Below are positions 1 through 7,089 of a stretch of 20,681 nt of DNA, piece after piece. The stretch is from JAFCEV01 sp964473005. GTDB taxonomy: Archaea; Nanobdellota; Nanobdellia; Pacearchaeales; GW2011-AR1. Location: contig CAYYME010000007.1 of assembly GCA_964473005.1 (NCBI GenBank), positions 1 through 20,681 on the forward strand, in the 5' to 3' direction. The notes beneath the pieces were generated by a model, which was not told the origin of the DNA, made no database searches, and was given only the letters and a program-made list of their open reading frames with translations. The translations under genes were made by a program, and so were the position numbers. How positions within the stretch are numbered: position 1 is the first letter of the stretch; every line of letters starts with the position of its first letter.

Positions 1-732
1 ATGTCAGACAATAAAATTTCAACAGGAAGTTTTGATTTGAACAAATGGCTTTATGGCGGTTATGAAAAAGATGTGATAACCATGATAGCAGGGCCTGCAG
101 GCTGCGGAAAGACAAATTTCTGCATTTTGGCTTCATGCAGTCAGGCAAGAAAGGGAAACAAAATTATTTTTGTGGATACAGAAGGGGGTTTTTCAGGTGA
201 GAGGGTAAAGCAAATTGTCGGAGAAGAGCACAAAAAAATTCTCGAAAATATTCTGCTGTTGACACCAACCAGTTTTGATGAGCAGCAAAAAGATTTTGAA
301 AAATTGCTGAACAGAATTAAAAAAGAACAAATAAGTTTGGTTGTCATTGACGGAATGGCTATGCTTTATCGTCTGGAACTCGGAGATGCTGTGAAGTCAG
401 GAGATTCTGAGAATATAAAAAAAGTTAACAGGGAAATTGCAAAACAAATGAGAATATTAGCAGAAATTGCGCGTAAACAGGAAATTCCTGTGATTATTAC
501 AAATCAGGTTTATACTGGTTTTTTGTCTGAAGAAGACTGGAAAAAGGGAATTGAAAAAGAGACAAATCTCGTTGGGGGAGATTTATTCAAGTACTGGAGC
601 AAATGCATCATTGAATTAAAGCATGACGGAGGGAAAAGAAGAGCTGTTTTGCTGAAGCACAGAAGTCTTCCGCAAAAAGAAATGAATTTTGAAATAAAGA
701 ATGAAGGGATTTTCAGGAGAAGGTGGATATAA
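1..732 (+). CDS. radB: RadB, RecA/Rad51-family recombinase paralogue
   Basis: RadB is the short archaeal Rad51 paralogue: a RecA-fold ATPase without the N-terminal DNA-binding domain of RadA, thought to assist RadA in homologous recombination. The protein has 243 residues, the usual RadB size. It opens with an ISTGSFDLNKWLYGG segment typical of RadB N-termini. Walker A is GPAGCGKT at residues 31-38 and Walker B is LVVID at 113-117. An ITNQVY segment near residue 169 resembles the RecA/RadA L2-side strand. The ATG is the first base of the window, but the family alignment suggests it is the true start, so the gene is probably complete; its promoter lies outside. A T-rich stretch and a C-rich repeat block follow the stop codon. 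The family call is firm. Confidence 0.93.
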   Translation: MSDNKISTGSFDLNKWLYGGYEKDVITMIAGPAGCGKTNFCILASCSQARKGNKIIFVDTEGGFSGERVKQIVGEEHKKILENILLLTPTSFDEQQKDFEKLLNRIKKEQISLVVIDGMAMLYRLELGDAVKSGDSENIKKVNREIAKQMRILAEIARKQEIPVIITNQVYTGFLSEEDWKKGIEKETNLVGGDLFKYWSKCIIELKHDGGKRRAVLLKHRSLPQKEMNFEIKNEGIFRRRWI

Positions 733-745
733 ATTAGCTCGGATT

Positions 746-756
746 TATTTTTCTTT
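746..756 (+). terminator. T-rich probable 3' end of radB
   Basis: A T-rich run with five consecutive T residues lies about 15 bases after the radB stop codon. Archaeal RNA polymerase commonly terminates at oligo-T tracts without a hairpin. This is an inference from base composition only. Confidence 0.3.
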
Positions 757-759
757 AGT

Positions 760-867
760 CCGCCACCCCCGCCACCGCCAAGATTGTCCGCGAAATTATT
801 TATCTCACTTTTTAATTAACAAATCTTAAGCAGTGCAAAATATCCATCAGCGAGCGTCAGCGAGCGA
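760..867. repeat. Modular intergenic repeat, copy A
   Basis: This copy lies between radB and the Nre gene. It has a C-rich block at 760-779, a T-run followed by ATTAACAA at 809-822, the decamer CAAATCTTAA at 820-829, and an AGCGAGCG double unit at 849-867. The same blocks, in the same order, occur at 2149-2253. Subsets occur at 6716-6740 and 7511-7590. No credible coding frame was seen in the 193-base gap 733-925. The blocks and positions are seen directly; calling them one element is inference. Confidence 0.6.
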
Positions 868-888
868 ATATGAAACTTTTTGGTAGTA

Positions 889-903
889 TTATAAAAATAT
901 AAA
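889..903 (+). promoter_or_regulatory. TATA box of the Nre gene
   Basis: An A/T stretch containing TTATAAAA and AATATAAA is centred about 26-30 bases before the ATG at 926. That is the spacing expected for a leaderless or nearly leaderless archaeal transcript. Confidence 0.5.
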
Positions 904-925
904 CTTCTTTTATTTAATTCTATGA

Positions 926-2131
926 ATGGCAGACAACATAAAATTCGAAGTCCTGAAAAAAGTAGCAGAGACAAATTTTAAGTTTCAGGAGCTGAGAAAT
1001 ATTTCAAGAATAGACACTCTTTCTCCGCCGAGTGTTTTCATAGGCTCCAGATTAAGATATCCTCTGGTTAATGTGGGAATTTTATCTCCACTGGAAAAAG
1101 ATGAGAATGCATGGGTTTATGATGATGCAAAATACTGGGCTGACAATAATTTTCAGATTTCAGATGTTATAAAACTAAGAGACAGCCTCCTGAATTCAAG
1201 GTTTCAGTCTAGGGTTCAGGATTCAAGGCTGAATAAAAAATTCGTGACTCTCTCTCAGGAAATTGCTGTTGCTGCAAAGCCAGTGGATGTTGAAATTGAA
1301 CTGAATAATAATCTGGATATGGGAAGAAATAAAGACAGAATTCTGACTCCACACGGCATGAGGGCGGGCCTGAAAAAAGCAAGAATAACAGGAAATGTAA
1401 AAATTCATCCTAAAGTTGACAGGGTTATTAATGATGAGATAAAAGCATCAGAGGGAATTGAAATTTTATATAAAAATGCTTTTAGCGAATATGCTCTCAG
1501 CAAGATTCTGAGTGTTGGTGTTTTGGGCTTGAAGAAAAATAAAAAACTTGTTCCTACAAGATGGAGCATTACTGCAACAGATGATACAATTGGAAAAAAA
1601 CTTTTGGAGCAGATTAGAAATTACAAATGGCTTGAAAATTATGAATTATTTTTCGGGGAGTTTATGGGAAACCAGTATATCATTCTCCTGTTTCCGAATG
1701 TCTGGAGTTATGAATTATTTGAGTTATATTATCCCGGAAGTTCATGGAATCCTTCAAATATGATGAAAGCTTCAACTGATTTTGAAAGTTTTGAAGGAAG
1801 AAAAGATTATGCTTCAAACACTGTCGGGGGATATTATGCTGCACGCCTGCCAATTTTAGAATATTTGGACAGAATAAACAGGCAGGCGAGTGTTCTGGCA
1901 ATTCGTCTGGAAACTCCTTCATATTGGGCTGCTTTGGGTGTCTGGGTTGTCAGGGAGAGTGTCAGAAAAGCTTTGCAGACAGGAATGGAATTTGAAGGCA
2001 GAGAGGAATTAATAGCAGGTGCAAAGCAGATTGGAAAAATAAAATTTGATTTTGACTGTTCTGAGATTTTTAGCAGGAGCAAATTGCTAAAGCAGATTAA
2101 AGAAGAGAGAAGATTGGGGGAGTGGTTTTAG
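926..2131 (+). CDS. nreA: Nre-family DNA repair protein (NreA-like)
   Basis: This is a 401-residue archaeal Nre protein, a family linked to repair of DNA damage and to binding of PCNA. Recognition rests on the N-terminal PPSVFIGSRLRYPLVNVGIL segment (residues about 35-55), the central TPHGMRAGLKKARITGN region, and overall length. The C-terminus, RRLGEWF, matches a PCNA-interacting peptide ending in two aromatic residues, with R in place of the usual Q. No CxxC zinc motif is present at the N-terminus, unlike some family members. The ATG at 926 fits a TATA box about 26 bases upstream; another ATG four bases earlier is out of frame. The gene runs convergent to topA. The family is confident; the biochemical activity is not established from sequence. 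Confidence 0.85.
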   Translation: MADNIKFEVLKKVAETNFKFQELRNISRIDTLSPPSVFIGSRLRYPLVNVGILSPLEKDENAWVYDDAKYWADNNFQISDVIKLRDSLLNSRFQSRVQDSRLNKKFVTLSQEIAVAAKPVDVEIELNNNLDMGRNKDRILTPHGMRAGLKKARITGNVKIHPKVDRVINDEIKASEGIEILYKNAFSEYALSKILSVGVLGLKKNKKLVPTRWSITATDDTIGKKLLEQIRNYKWLENYELFFGEFMGNQYIILLFPNVWSYELFELYYPGSSWNPSNMMKASTDFESFEGRKDYASNTVGGYYAARLPILEYLDRINRQASVLAIRLETPSYWAALGVWVVRESVRKALQTGMEFEGREELIAGAKQIGKIKFDFDCSEIFSRSKLLKQIKEERRLGEWF

Positions 2132-2148
2132 CCACTTGTTTATTTATT

Positions 2149-2253
2149 CCCACCCGCCCACCTTCGGGAAAAATATTTTTAATGCAACAAAAAACTTGTA
2201 ATATGCTTTTTTCATTAACAATAAAGATATCAATAAGCGAGCGAAGCGAGCGA
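2149..2253. repeat. Modular intergenic repeat, copy B
   Basis: This copy fills the gap between the convergent ends of the Nre gene and topA. Its order is CCCACCCGCCCACC (2149-2162), TTTTTAATGCA (2176-2186), CTTTTTTCATTAACAA (2206-2221), and a 25-base AGCGAGCG block (2229-2253) that ends one base before the topA stop codon. The complementary strand of the C-rich block has G tracts of 2, 3, 3 and 3 with one-base loops. A small hairpin (AGTGG/CCACT, 2121-2136) spans the Nre stop codon. Confidence 0.65.
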
Positions 2254-4587
2254 TTATTCCCCTTTCTTATACTTCTCCTGTTCGCCCCCACGCTCGTATT
2301 TTTGATTTTTGCCTTCGGAATTTTTTCTCGCGTAAGCGCTCATCCTCTCCCTGTTTGTTTCGCATTGGGGATTGAAGCAAAATATCCAGGGTCTTTTGCC
2401 TTTTTTCAGACTCATCAGCATAGGAAAACCGCACTTTTCGCAGATTTTGTCTGTTTTTTTGATTGCACTGTTCGGAGGAAGACTATAAGTATTTCTGCAT
2501 TCAGGATAAGCATTGCAGGCAACAAAAAATCTCCTGTTTTTTCTTGAATAAGTTACTGCAAGATTGCCTTTTTTGCAGACAGGGCAGACATTAAGTTTGT
2601 TTTCTTCCCTCTCTTTTTCAATATACTCAAGATTTGCCTGCACCAGCTCTTTTCCTATTTTTTCCTCATTTTCCTTAAACTGCTGTGATATTTTTATTAT
2701 GCTTTCTTTTGCTTCTTCAATAATCTTTTTTTCCTTCTTTTCAAAATCTTTTTTTGAAATCTGAATTGCTTCTGTTTCCCGCTCAAATTTTCTCGTCAGT
2801 TCCTCATCTATTATCACAGGAGAATATTTTTCCAGAGTGGAAATCAGGGAAATTCCCAGTGGAGTTGCTTCTATGGATTGCTCTTTAATGTAATTTCTGT
2901 CATAGAGGGTTTCAAGAATTGTCGCCCTTGTTGCCTTTGTCCCGAGATTTCTTTTTTCAAGTTCTGAAATTATAGAAGCAGGAGAATATCTCCTTGGCGG
3001 CTGGGTTTCTTTTTCTTCTGTTTTAGTATCTGTTATTTCAACTTCTCCGTTAAAGTTAGGAATATCTCTTTCATATAACTTCTGCGGATAAATTTCCATC
3101 CATCCTTTCTCACTTATTGACGCGCTTTTTGTAGAAAAAATCAAGCCGCTTGTTTCAGCCTTTATGGTCTTATTATTAATTTTTGCATCTCCGCAGAAAA
3201 GGGCAATAAATCTCCTGACAATAAGGGAATAGATTTTCTCTTCATTGCCTGATAAAATTTGCTCATTTCCTGTCGGATATATTGAAGGATGGGCAGGGTC
3301 AGATTTTTTTCCCTCAACTGGCTTGTTTCTGACAATCAGTTTTTCTGCTTTGTATTTTCCTGCAAGTCTTCTCAGGATTTCCCTGTAATTGACTGAATCA
3401 GGGAGTTTCTGGCTTGAAGTTCTTGGGTAGGATATTAATCCTGCAAGATATAAGGACTGGGCTGTTTTTAATGTGTTCAGCGGAGTTATTCCGTATAATC
3501 TATAGGCTTCTGTCTGCAAGGAAGTTAAATTAAAAGGGGGATTTGGCGGAAGAATCTGCTCTGTTTTTGAAGTTGTTGCATTTGCTTTTTTTCCTTTCAG
3601 ATTTTTGAATTTATCAATCTCTTTTTTGTTGAATATATCTTTAATGTATTTTAATTCTAATTTTTCACTGCTTTTTTTGCCTTTTTTAGTCAGTTCAGAA
3701 CTTTCTTTTTTCTGCTTAATTGTGATAAAAATCTGCCAGTAGGGCTTTGACTTGAATTTCTGAATTTTTCTCTCTTTCTGGACTATCAGATTTAATGTAG
3801 GGCCCTGCACTCTGCCCACAGACATTATTCTGAATTTTCCTGTTGTTTTTATAGCATTCATAAGCGCCCTTGAAAGATTTATTCCATAAAACCAATCCAG
3901 ATAATGCCGCGTTTCTCCTGCAATTGCCTGCCCCCAGTTAATGCCTGGGGATTTTTCCTCATATGCTTTCTCCAGTTCCGGTGCAGTTAGTGTGGAGAAC
4001 TTCATTCTGTTTGCATCTTTCTGCCCGCAGATAAATCTAACTATATTTAACCCAATAACCTCCCCTTCAACATCATAATCTGTGGCAACTGTCAGGCTTC
4101 CTGCATTTTTTGCAAGACTAAGAAGAACATCATAATATTTTTTTGTAAAATCTCCCTTTCTTACTAAATAATTCGGAGCCCAGCTTATTTCAAAAACAGG
4201 AAATTCTTTTGAGTTATTCTGCTTTAAAGTAAATAAATGTCCTACAGCACATGCAACAATTATTTTTCTCCTGTTTCTTTCAAGTTCATAATAAGAGACT
4301 CCCCTCAAATCTCTTCTGACAGGCTCCCCCAAAGCAGAGGAAATCTTCAATGCTGCCTGTGGTTTTTCTGTGATTATTAGTTCATAGCCCTTTTCCTTCA
4401 GCTTGATGCTCGGAATCTCTGTTGCTTTTTCTTTTTTCGGAGAATACTCTTTCTCTATGGTTTGTTTAGCAAAAATTTCTTCTTTTTTAATAGGTTTCTC
4501 AATACTATATTTTCTATCTTCTTCATCTATCGGAAAATATTCCTCTACAATACTTTCTTCTCGTGTTTTTCTCGATTTTTTTGGCAT
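2254..4587 (-). CDS. topA: DNA topoisomerase I (type IA)
   Basis: This enzyme relaxes negative supercoils by transient cleavage of one strand through a 5'-phosphotyrosine. The TOPRIM domain starts near residue 68, with the catalytic Glu in ITEKP (E74) and an acidic triad in DYDVEGE (D170, D172, E174). The active-site tyrosine is Y387 in GLISYPRTSS. Two C4 zinc ribbons follow at 668-697 and 716-742, as in archaeal and bacterial TopA. Before the TOPRIM domain lies a charged 66-residue extension, longer than usual, and a polar 35-residue tail follows the last zinc ribbon. The protein has 777 residues. No reverse-gyrase helicase domain is present, which argues against a hyperthermophile. The 3' end abuts repeat copy B. 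Confidence 0.95.
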   Translation of the reverse strand: MPKKSRKTREESIVEEYFPIDEEDRKYSIEKPIKKEEIFAKQTIEKEYSPKKEKATEIPSIKLKEKGYELIITEKPQAALKISSALGEPVRRDLRGVSYYELERNRRKIIVACAVGHLFTLKQNNSKEFPVFEISWAPNYLVRKGDFTKKYYDVLLSLAKNAGSLTVATDYDVEGEVIGLNIVRFICGQKDANRMKFSTLTAPELEKAYEEKSPGINWGQAIAGETRHYLDWFYGINLSRALMNAIKTTGKFRIMSVGRVQGPTLNLIVQKERKIQKFKSKPYWQIFITIKQKKESSELTKKGKKSSEKLELKYIKDIFNKKEIDKFKNLKGKKANATTSKTEQILPPNPPFNLTSLQTEAYRLYGITPLNTLKTAQSLYLAGLISYPRTSSQKLPDSVNYREILRRLAGKYKAEKLIVRNKPVEGKKSDPAHPSIYPTGNEQILSGNEEKIYSLIVRRFIALFCGDAKINNKTIKAETSGLIFSTKSASISEKGWMEIYPQKLYERDIPNFNGEVEITDTKTEEKETQPPRRYSPASIISELEKRNLGTKATRATILETLYDRNYIKEQSIEATPLGISLISTLEKYSPVIIDEELTRKFERETEAIQISKKDFEKKEKKIIEEAKESIIKISQQFKENEEKIGKELVQANLEYIEKEREENKLNVCPVCKKGNLAVTYSRKNRRFFVACNAYPECRNTYSLPPNSAIKKTDKICEKCGFPMLMSLKKGKRPWIFCFNPQCETNRERMSAYARKNSEGKNQKYERGGEQEKYKKGE

Positions 4588-4657
4588 GATATTTAATTTT
4601 GTTAAGAAAGAGGGTTTTTATTATTTTTGGGTTATATGCTTTAGAGGATAATTATGC

Positions 4658-4665
4658 TTATAAAT
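4658..4665 (+). promoter_or_regulatory. TATA box for the gene at 4686
   Basis: TTATAAAT is centred about 25 bases before the ATG at 4686. This predicts transcription starting at or next to the start codon (leaderless). Confidence 0.55.
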
Positions 4666-4685
4666 AATCTTGAACAATTTTTTGA

Positions 4686-5039
4686 ATGGTTCAGGGATAT
4701 TTAATGCATGCAAATAGCAGTTTTGAAAGATTTATGAGAAAGGTTGGTATGTTACCAAGTGGAGAAACTTATCAAATTTATATTCCTGAGGTAAATAGAA
4801 TTTTGGGTTATTTTAAAAATAAAGATATGGATTTTTCAGATGCAAAATTCTATGATTTTGTTAAAGGTGAACTCCAAAATGAGTTAGATAATAAAGTTAA
4901 GAAAAATAAATTTATACTTAAAATTGAAATTAATAATAATACTTTGGACTGTTTAGCATCCTCTGAGAGAAATTTGAATTTAGCTAAGAAGAGGGTTGAA
5001 GAAGAATATAAAAATGTTCAGAATTTTTTAAAGAAATAG
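4686..5039 (+). CDS. Hypothetical protein, 117 residues
   Basis: I do not recognise this protein. It is soluble and Lys/Asn-rich, with no membrane segment, signal peptide or cysteine pair. The predicted pattern is helix at both ends (including a KKRVEEEYKNVQNFLKK amphipathic C-terminus) around a KFILKIEINNNTLDCLAS strand-like centre. The start is set by a TATA box 25 bases upstream; the internal Met7 would need a short leader. The stop codon is directly followed, with no spacer, by the stop codon of the opposite-strand phosphoesterase. Confidence 0.7.
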   Translation: MVQGYLMHANSSFERFMRKVGMLPSGETYQIYIPEVNRILGYFKNKDMDFSDAKFYDFVKGELQNELDNKVKKNKFILKIEINNNTLDCLASSERNLNLAKKRVEEEYKNVQNFLKK

Positions 5040-5651
5040 TTAAATTTCAAAAATCTTCGGCTTTCTGGAGACATTGATTACTTTTGTTTTTCCTATAGTT
5101 TCCTCAATCCCGCCTGCTTCATGGATGTGCGCTGCAATTAATACATTTGGATTAAATTCTTTTATGGCTTTGCTCACTGCTTTTGAGCCTAGAAAACCTG
5201 TGAATTCTGCTTTGCTTCCGCGGGGGTGCATGTGAGTTACCATGATTTTCTTTTTCAAGTCCTTGATTTTTTCATGCCCTTTTTTCAGAAGATTAAATAT
5301 TTCTGATTCCTTGATTGTGTGAATTCCTATATCCCCCCCGCCTGCGCCAAAAACACCCAAATTTCCTTTTACAAAAGAATACCCATGGATATTTTTTGTC
5401 GGAGAATACATCTCTGCAAGAAAATCTGCTGTTGCAACAGACTCATGGTTTCCTGGAATTAGCAGCACCTGTTTTTTTGCCTTTAGAAAAGGACCGATTA
5501 GATTTTTTGTTGAAAGTTCTGCAAAAGTGAAATCTCCTGCAAGAATCACCAAATCCACATCTTCTTTTTTCGCTTTTTCAGCCAGTTTTTTTACAAGTCC
5601 TGTATCTCCGTGAATATCTCCTACTGCAAGAATCTTTGTTTTCTTTTCCAT
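5040..5651 (-). CDS. Calcineurin-like metallophosphoesterase
   Basis: This is a 203-residue member of the calcineurin-like/YfcE-type phosphoesterase superfamily, which uses two metal ions to hydrolyse phosphomono- or phosphodiesters. The metal-binding motifs appear in order: GDIHGD (D12, H14), GDF (D40), GNHE (N68, H69), THMHP (H140, H142) and AHIHE (H175, H177). All expected ligands are present, so it is probably active. The substrate cannot be told from sequence; family members act on nucleotides, cyclic nucleotides or nucleic acid ends. A TATA-like element on the minus strand (5673-5680) lies about 25 bases before the ATG. It is convergent and stop-to-stop adjacent with the preceding + gene. 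Confidence 0.9.
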   Translation of the reverse strand: MEKKTKILAVGDIHGDTGLVKKLAEKAKKEDVDLVILAGDFTFAELSTKNLIGPFLKAKKQVLLIPGNHESVATADFLAEMYSPTKNIHGYSFVKGNLGVFGAGGGDIGIHTIKESEIFNLLKKGHEKIKDLKKKIMVTHMHPRGSKAEFTGFLGSKAVSKAIKEFNPNVLIAAHIHEAGGIEETIGKTKVINVSRKPKIFEI

Positions 5652-5672
5652 GAAAATAAATGAATATTTTAG

Positions 5673-5680
5673 TTAATAAA
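5673..5680 (-). promoter_or_regulatory. TATA-like element of the phosphoesterase gene
   Basis: On the minus strand this reads TTTATTAA, centred about 25 bases before the ATG at 5651. This suggests a leaderless transcript. Confidence 0.45.
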
Positions 5681-5762
5681 AGTTCTGAAAATGCAGATTT
5701 TCACTCAGAAGTTGTAGTAAATCTATCTATTCCAAAACATTTAAAAATACACCACTATCTGA

Positions 5763-5770
5763 ATATATAC
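5763..5770 (+). promoter_or_regulatory. TATA box of the winged-helix gene
   Basis: ATATATAC is centred about 25 bases before the ATG at 5791. A second A/T element, ATTTAAAAAT, lies about 20 bases further upstream and could be an alternative promoter or a site for autoregulation. Confidence 0.45.
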
Positions 5771-5790
5771 ATTAAATCACATATATCCAA

Positions 5791-6066
5791 ATGAGTCCAA
5801 TGAAAGACAACTTTGATATCTTTTTCAGAAGAAAGCCTGCTTTGATGCTGGTTTCTCTGAAGAAAAATACAAGAATGAGATATGGAAGTATTTTGGCTAA
5901 GGAAGTAGATTGCACATACAGCCACGCAGTTAAAATTCTGCAGACTTTGGAAGATTTGAAATTGGTGGAGTTTGAAAAAAAGGGGCGAATAAAATTAATA
6001 AAGCTCACCAAAAAAGGAAAATCTGTTGCGGATGCGATTGAAAATATTCAAGAACTAATAAGATAA
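5791..6066 (+). CDS. Winged helix-turn-helix transcriptional regulator
   Basis: A 91-residue single-domain DNA-binding protein of the MarR/ArsR-like winged-helix type. The segment YGSILAKEVDCTYSHAVKIL (residues about 31-50) reads as helix-turn-helix, with the recognition helix around CTYSHAVKILQTLEDL. It is followed by the wing, VEFEKKGRIKLIKLTKKG, and a short C-terminal helix that may dimerise. There is no ligand-binding domain. Genes of this size often regulate themselves or close neighbours, but no target is evident. The start is supported by the TATA box at 5763-5770; Met4 is the alternative. Confidence 0.85.
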   Translation: MSPMKDNFDIFFRRKPALMLVSLKKNTRMRYGSILAKEVDCTYSHAVKILQTLEDLKLVEFEKKGRIKLIKLTKKGKSVADAIENIQELIR

Positions 6067-6123
6067 TCCTAAATACTGCCCCAAAGAGAAATCTTTTAAT
6101 AATTATTATGTAATTTACAAAAC

Positions 6124-6166
6124 TTTTAAATAAGTTGCTGTCTTGCTAATTTTAATTAAAAGAGGT
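6124..6166 (+). promoter_or_regulatory. Promoter and Shine-Dalgarno site of the basic-protein gene
   Basis: The TATA box CTTTTAAATA (6124-6132) predicts transcription near 6154. GAGGT at 6162-6166 lies a few bases before the ATG at 6171. This is one of the few first genes here with a leader and a clear ribosome-binding site, which fits strong expression. Confidence 0.55.
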
Positions 6167-6170
6167 AAAA

Positions 6171-6602
6171 ATGGTAAAAAGGAAAAAACCAAAGACTGGA
6201 AGAGCAAGAAAAAAACCGGGAACAGGAGGAAAAGGAGATTATTATAGGATTGTTGTCAGGTCAAAAGATTCCTTTAAAACTTTTCGAGTGCATAATGTCG
6301 GTGGAAGGGATGGTGCAGAAAGGCTTGCTGGAAGAAGGATTAATGGTTCTTGGGATACTCAGGCTTGGCTCATACCAAAAAATAAGGCACATGTTTCAGG
6401 GGGGACTTTAGTCGGAAACACAGCTGGAATCAAAAACATCCTTTCAAAACTTGGTTCAAAACCACGGAAAGTAAAAGGAGATATTTTTAGGGCAAAACCC
6501 CGAAAAAACATAGCTGAAAAATCAAAGCCAACTCCAAAGATGAAGCGTGCGCAAAAAAGGAACATAAAAAAAGCTCAGGCAGTAAGGAAAAGGAAGGGAT
6601 AA
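6171..6602 (+). CDS. Very basic conserved protein, probable nucleic-acid binding
   Basis: I do not recognise a named family. The 143-residue protein has, by my count, 44 Lys/Arg against 7 Asp/Glu. Lysine-rich tails (residues about 1-22 and 93-143) flank a compact core with YYRIVVRSKDSFKTFRVHNV, then ERLAGRRINGSWDTQAWLIPKNKAHV and a GIKNILSKL helix. The tails resemble those of chromatin or ribosome-associated proteins. There are no cysteines, membrane segments or signal peptide. A promoter plus a Shine-Dalgarno site precede it. It may be a nucleoid-associated or RNA-binding protein; this is inference from charge and layout only. A 65-residue basic gene follows on the same strand after a 160-base gap. 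Confidence 0.75.
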   Translation: MVKRKKPKTGRARKKPGTGGKGDYYRIVVRSKDSFKTFRVHNVGGRDGAERLAGRRINGSWDTQAWLIPKNKAHVSGGTLVGNTAGIKNILSKLGSKPRKVKGDIFRAKPRKNIAEKSKPTPKMKRAQKRNIKKAQAVRKRKG

Positions 6603-6686
6603 CTACATTCTCACCTTAGTGCTCACGATTGATGGCTCAAATCCGTCGTAACTCAGGATTTTCGCTAATAAAATATTTCCACGAAA

Positions 6687-6708
6687 AAAATCTGCGAAAC
6701 GCGATTTT
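6687..6708. other. Imperfect hairpin in the 6603-6762 gap
   Basis: AAAATC (6687-6692) and GCG (6694-6696) pair with CGC (6700-6702) and GATTTT (6703-6708), with one bulged T and an AAA loop. It could form in RNA from either strand. Its role is unknown; it may mark the 3' end of the 143-residue gene. Confidence 0.35.
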
Positions 6709-6715
6709 GGGGTTA

Positions 6716-6740
6716 ATCAATAAGCGAGTGAAACGAGCGA
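6716..6740. repeat. AGCGAGCG repeat block, copy C
   Basis: This 25-base segment matches 2229-2253 at 23 of 25 positions. It carries only the last block of the modular repeat and sits 23 bases before the start of the 65-residue gene. Confidence 0.65.
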
Positions 6741-6762
6741 ATAATATTCATTGAAATAAAAA

Positions 6763-6960
6763 ATGGTTCTTCAATACAAGCCAAAAGGCGAAACTCAGTG
6801 GAAGAAATATCCTGGAAAGAATAAAATGAAAATTCCTGTTTCTAAGTGTGATTTTAGATTATTGAATGAGGCAAAAACCAAAGTGCTTGTTGAAAAAGGA
6901 AGTTATGCCAGAGTTATGAAGAGATTTCGTCAGATTGAGTTCTTTAAGCATAAGGGATAG
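6763..6960 (+). CDS. Small basic hypothetical protein, 65 residues
   Basis: I do not recognise this protein. It is lysine-rich, with aromatic residues in YKPKGETQWKKYPG and a C-terminal KRFRQIEFFKHKG, and has no membrane segment. Its charge suggests contact with nucleic acid. No TATA box stands at the usual 25-base spacing, so it may be transcribed with the preceding basic-protein gene or from a promoter within the repeat-containing gap. The tRNA-Lys promoter begins directly after its stop codon. Confidence 0.65.
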   Translation: MVLQYKPKGETQWKKYPGKNKMKIPVSKCDFRLLNEAKTKVLVEKGSYARVMKRFRQIEFFKHKG

Positions 6961-6970
6961 AAATATAAAT
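6961..6970 (+). promoter_or_regulatory. TATA box of tRNA-Lys
   Basis: AAATATAAAT is centred about 28 bases before the first base of the tRNA and starts right after the stop codon of the preceding gene. Confidence 0.55.
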
Positions 6971-6993
6971 TAATTATTTCTAATAAAATAAAT

Positions 6994-7089
6994 GGCTCCG
7001 TAGCTCAGCCTGGTTAGAGCACCGGACTCTTATGATAAAGGTTTTTCAAAGAAATCCGGGTGTCGAGGGTTCAAATCCCTCCGGGGCCA
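6994..7089 (+). tRNA. tRNA-Lys (anticodon CTT) with intron
   Basis: The acceptor stem GGCTCCG pairs with CGGGGCC (7082-7088), followed by discriminator A at 7089; CCA is not encoded. The D arm is GCTC/GAGC, the anticodon stem is CCGGA (7022-7026) with TCCGG (7055-7059), and the T arm is GAGGG-TTCAAAT-CCCTC. The 96-base gene has a 21-base insertion at canonical position 37/38. Removing it leaves CCGGACTCTTAATCCGG, in which the loop reads CT-CTT-AA. This gives a 75-base mature tRNA reading AAG codons. Confidence 0.93.
7033..7053 (+). other. Archaeal tRNA intron (position 37/38)
   Basis: The 21-base intron lies just 3' of the anticodon. An AAG at 7049-7051 can pair with the anticodon CTT (7029-7031), and AAA at 7052-7054 would form the 3' bulge, giving a relaxed bulge-helix-bulge for the splicing endonuclease. 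A one-base shift of both boundaries would give the same mature tRNA. Confidence 0.8.

Noticed and set aside
2147..2170. An intrinsic hairpin terminator between the Nre gene and topA.
   Set aside because: The TTCCC/GGGAA arms give only five pairs with a 14-base loop, and the TTCG loop alternative has only two pairs.
849..2253. A CRISPR array made of AGCGAGCG repeats.
   Set aside because: Copies are kilobases apart in separate intergenic regions, with no regular spacers and no cas genes.
2122..2547. A 141-codon plus-strand frame over the end of topA.
   Set aside because: It runs through the intergenic repeat and antisense to the TopA zinc-ribbon region. The composition is that of a shadow of topA.
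2254..4587. Reverse gyrase.
   Set aside because: The protein has only the topoisomerase part; no N-terminal helicase motifs are present.
6632..6754. A 40-codon plus-strand frame in the gap before the 65-residue gene.
   Set aside because: It has no promoter or ribosome-binding site at the right distance, reads through the hairpin and the AGCGAGCG repeat, and has codon use unlike its neighbours. It is more likely non-coding.
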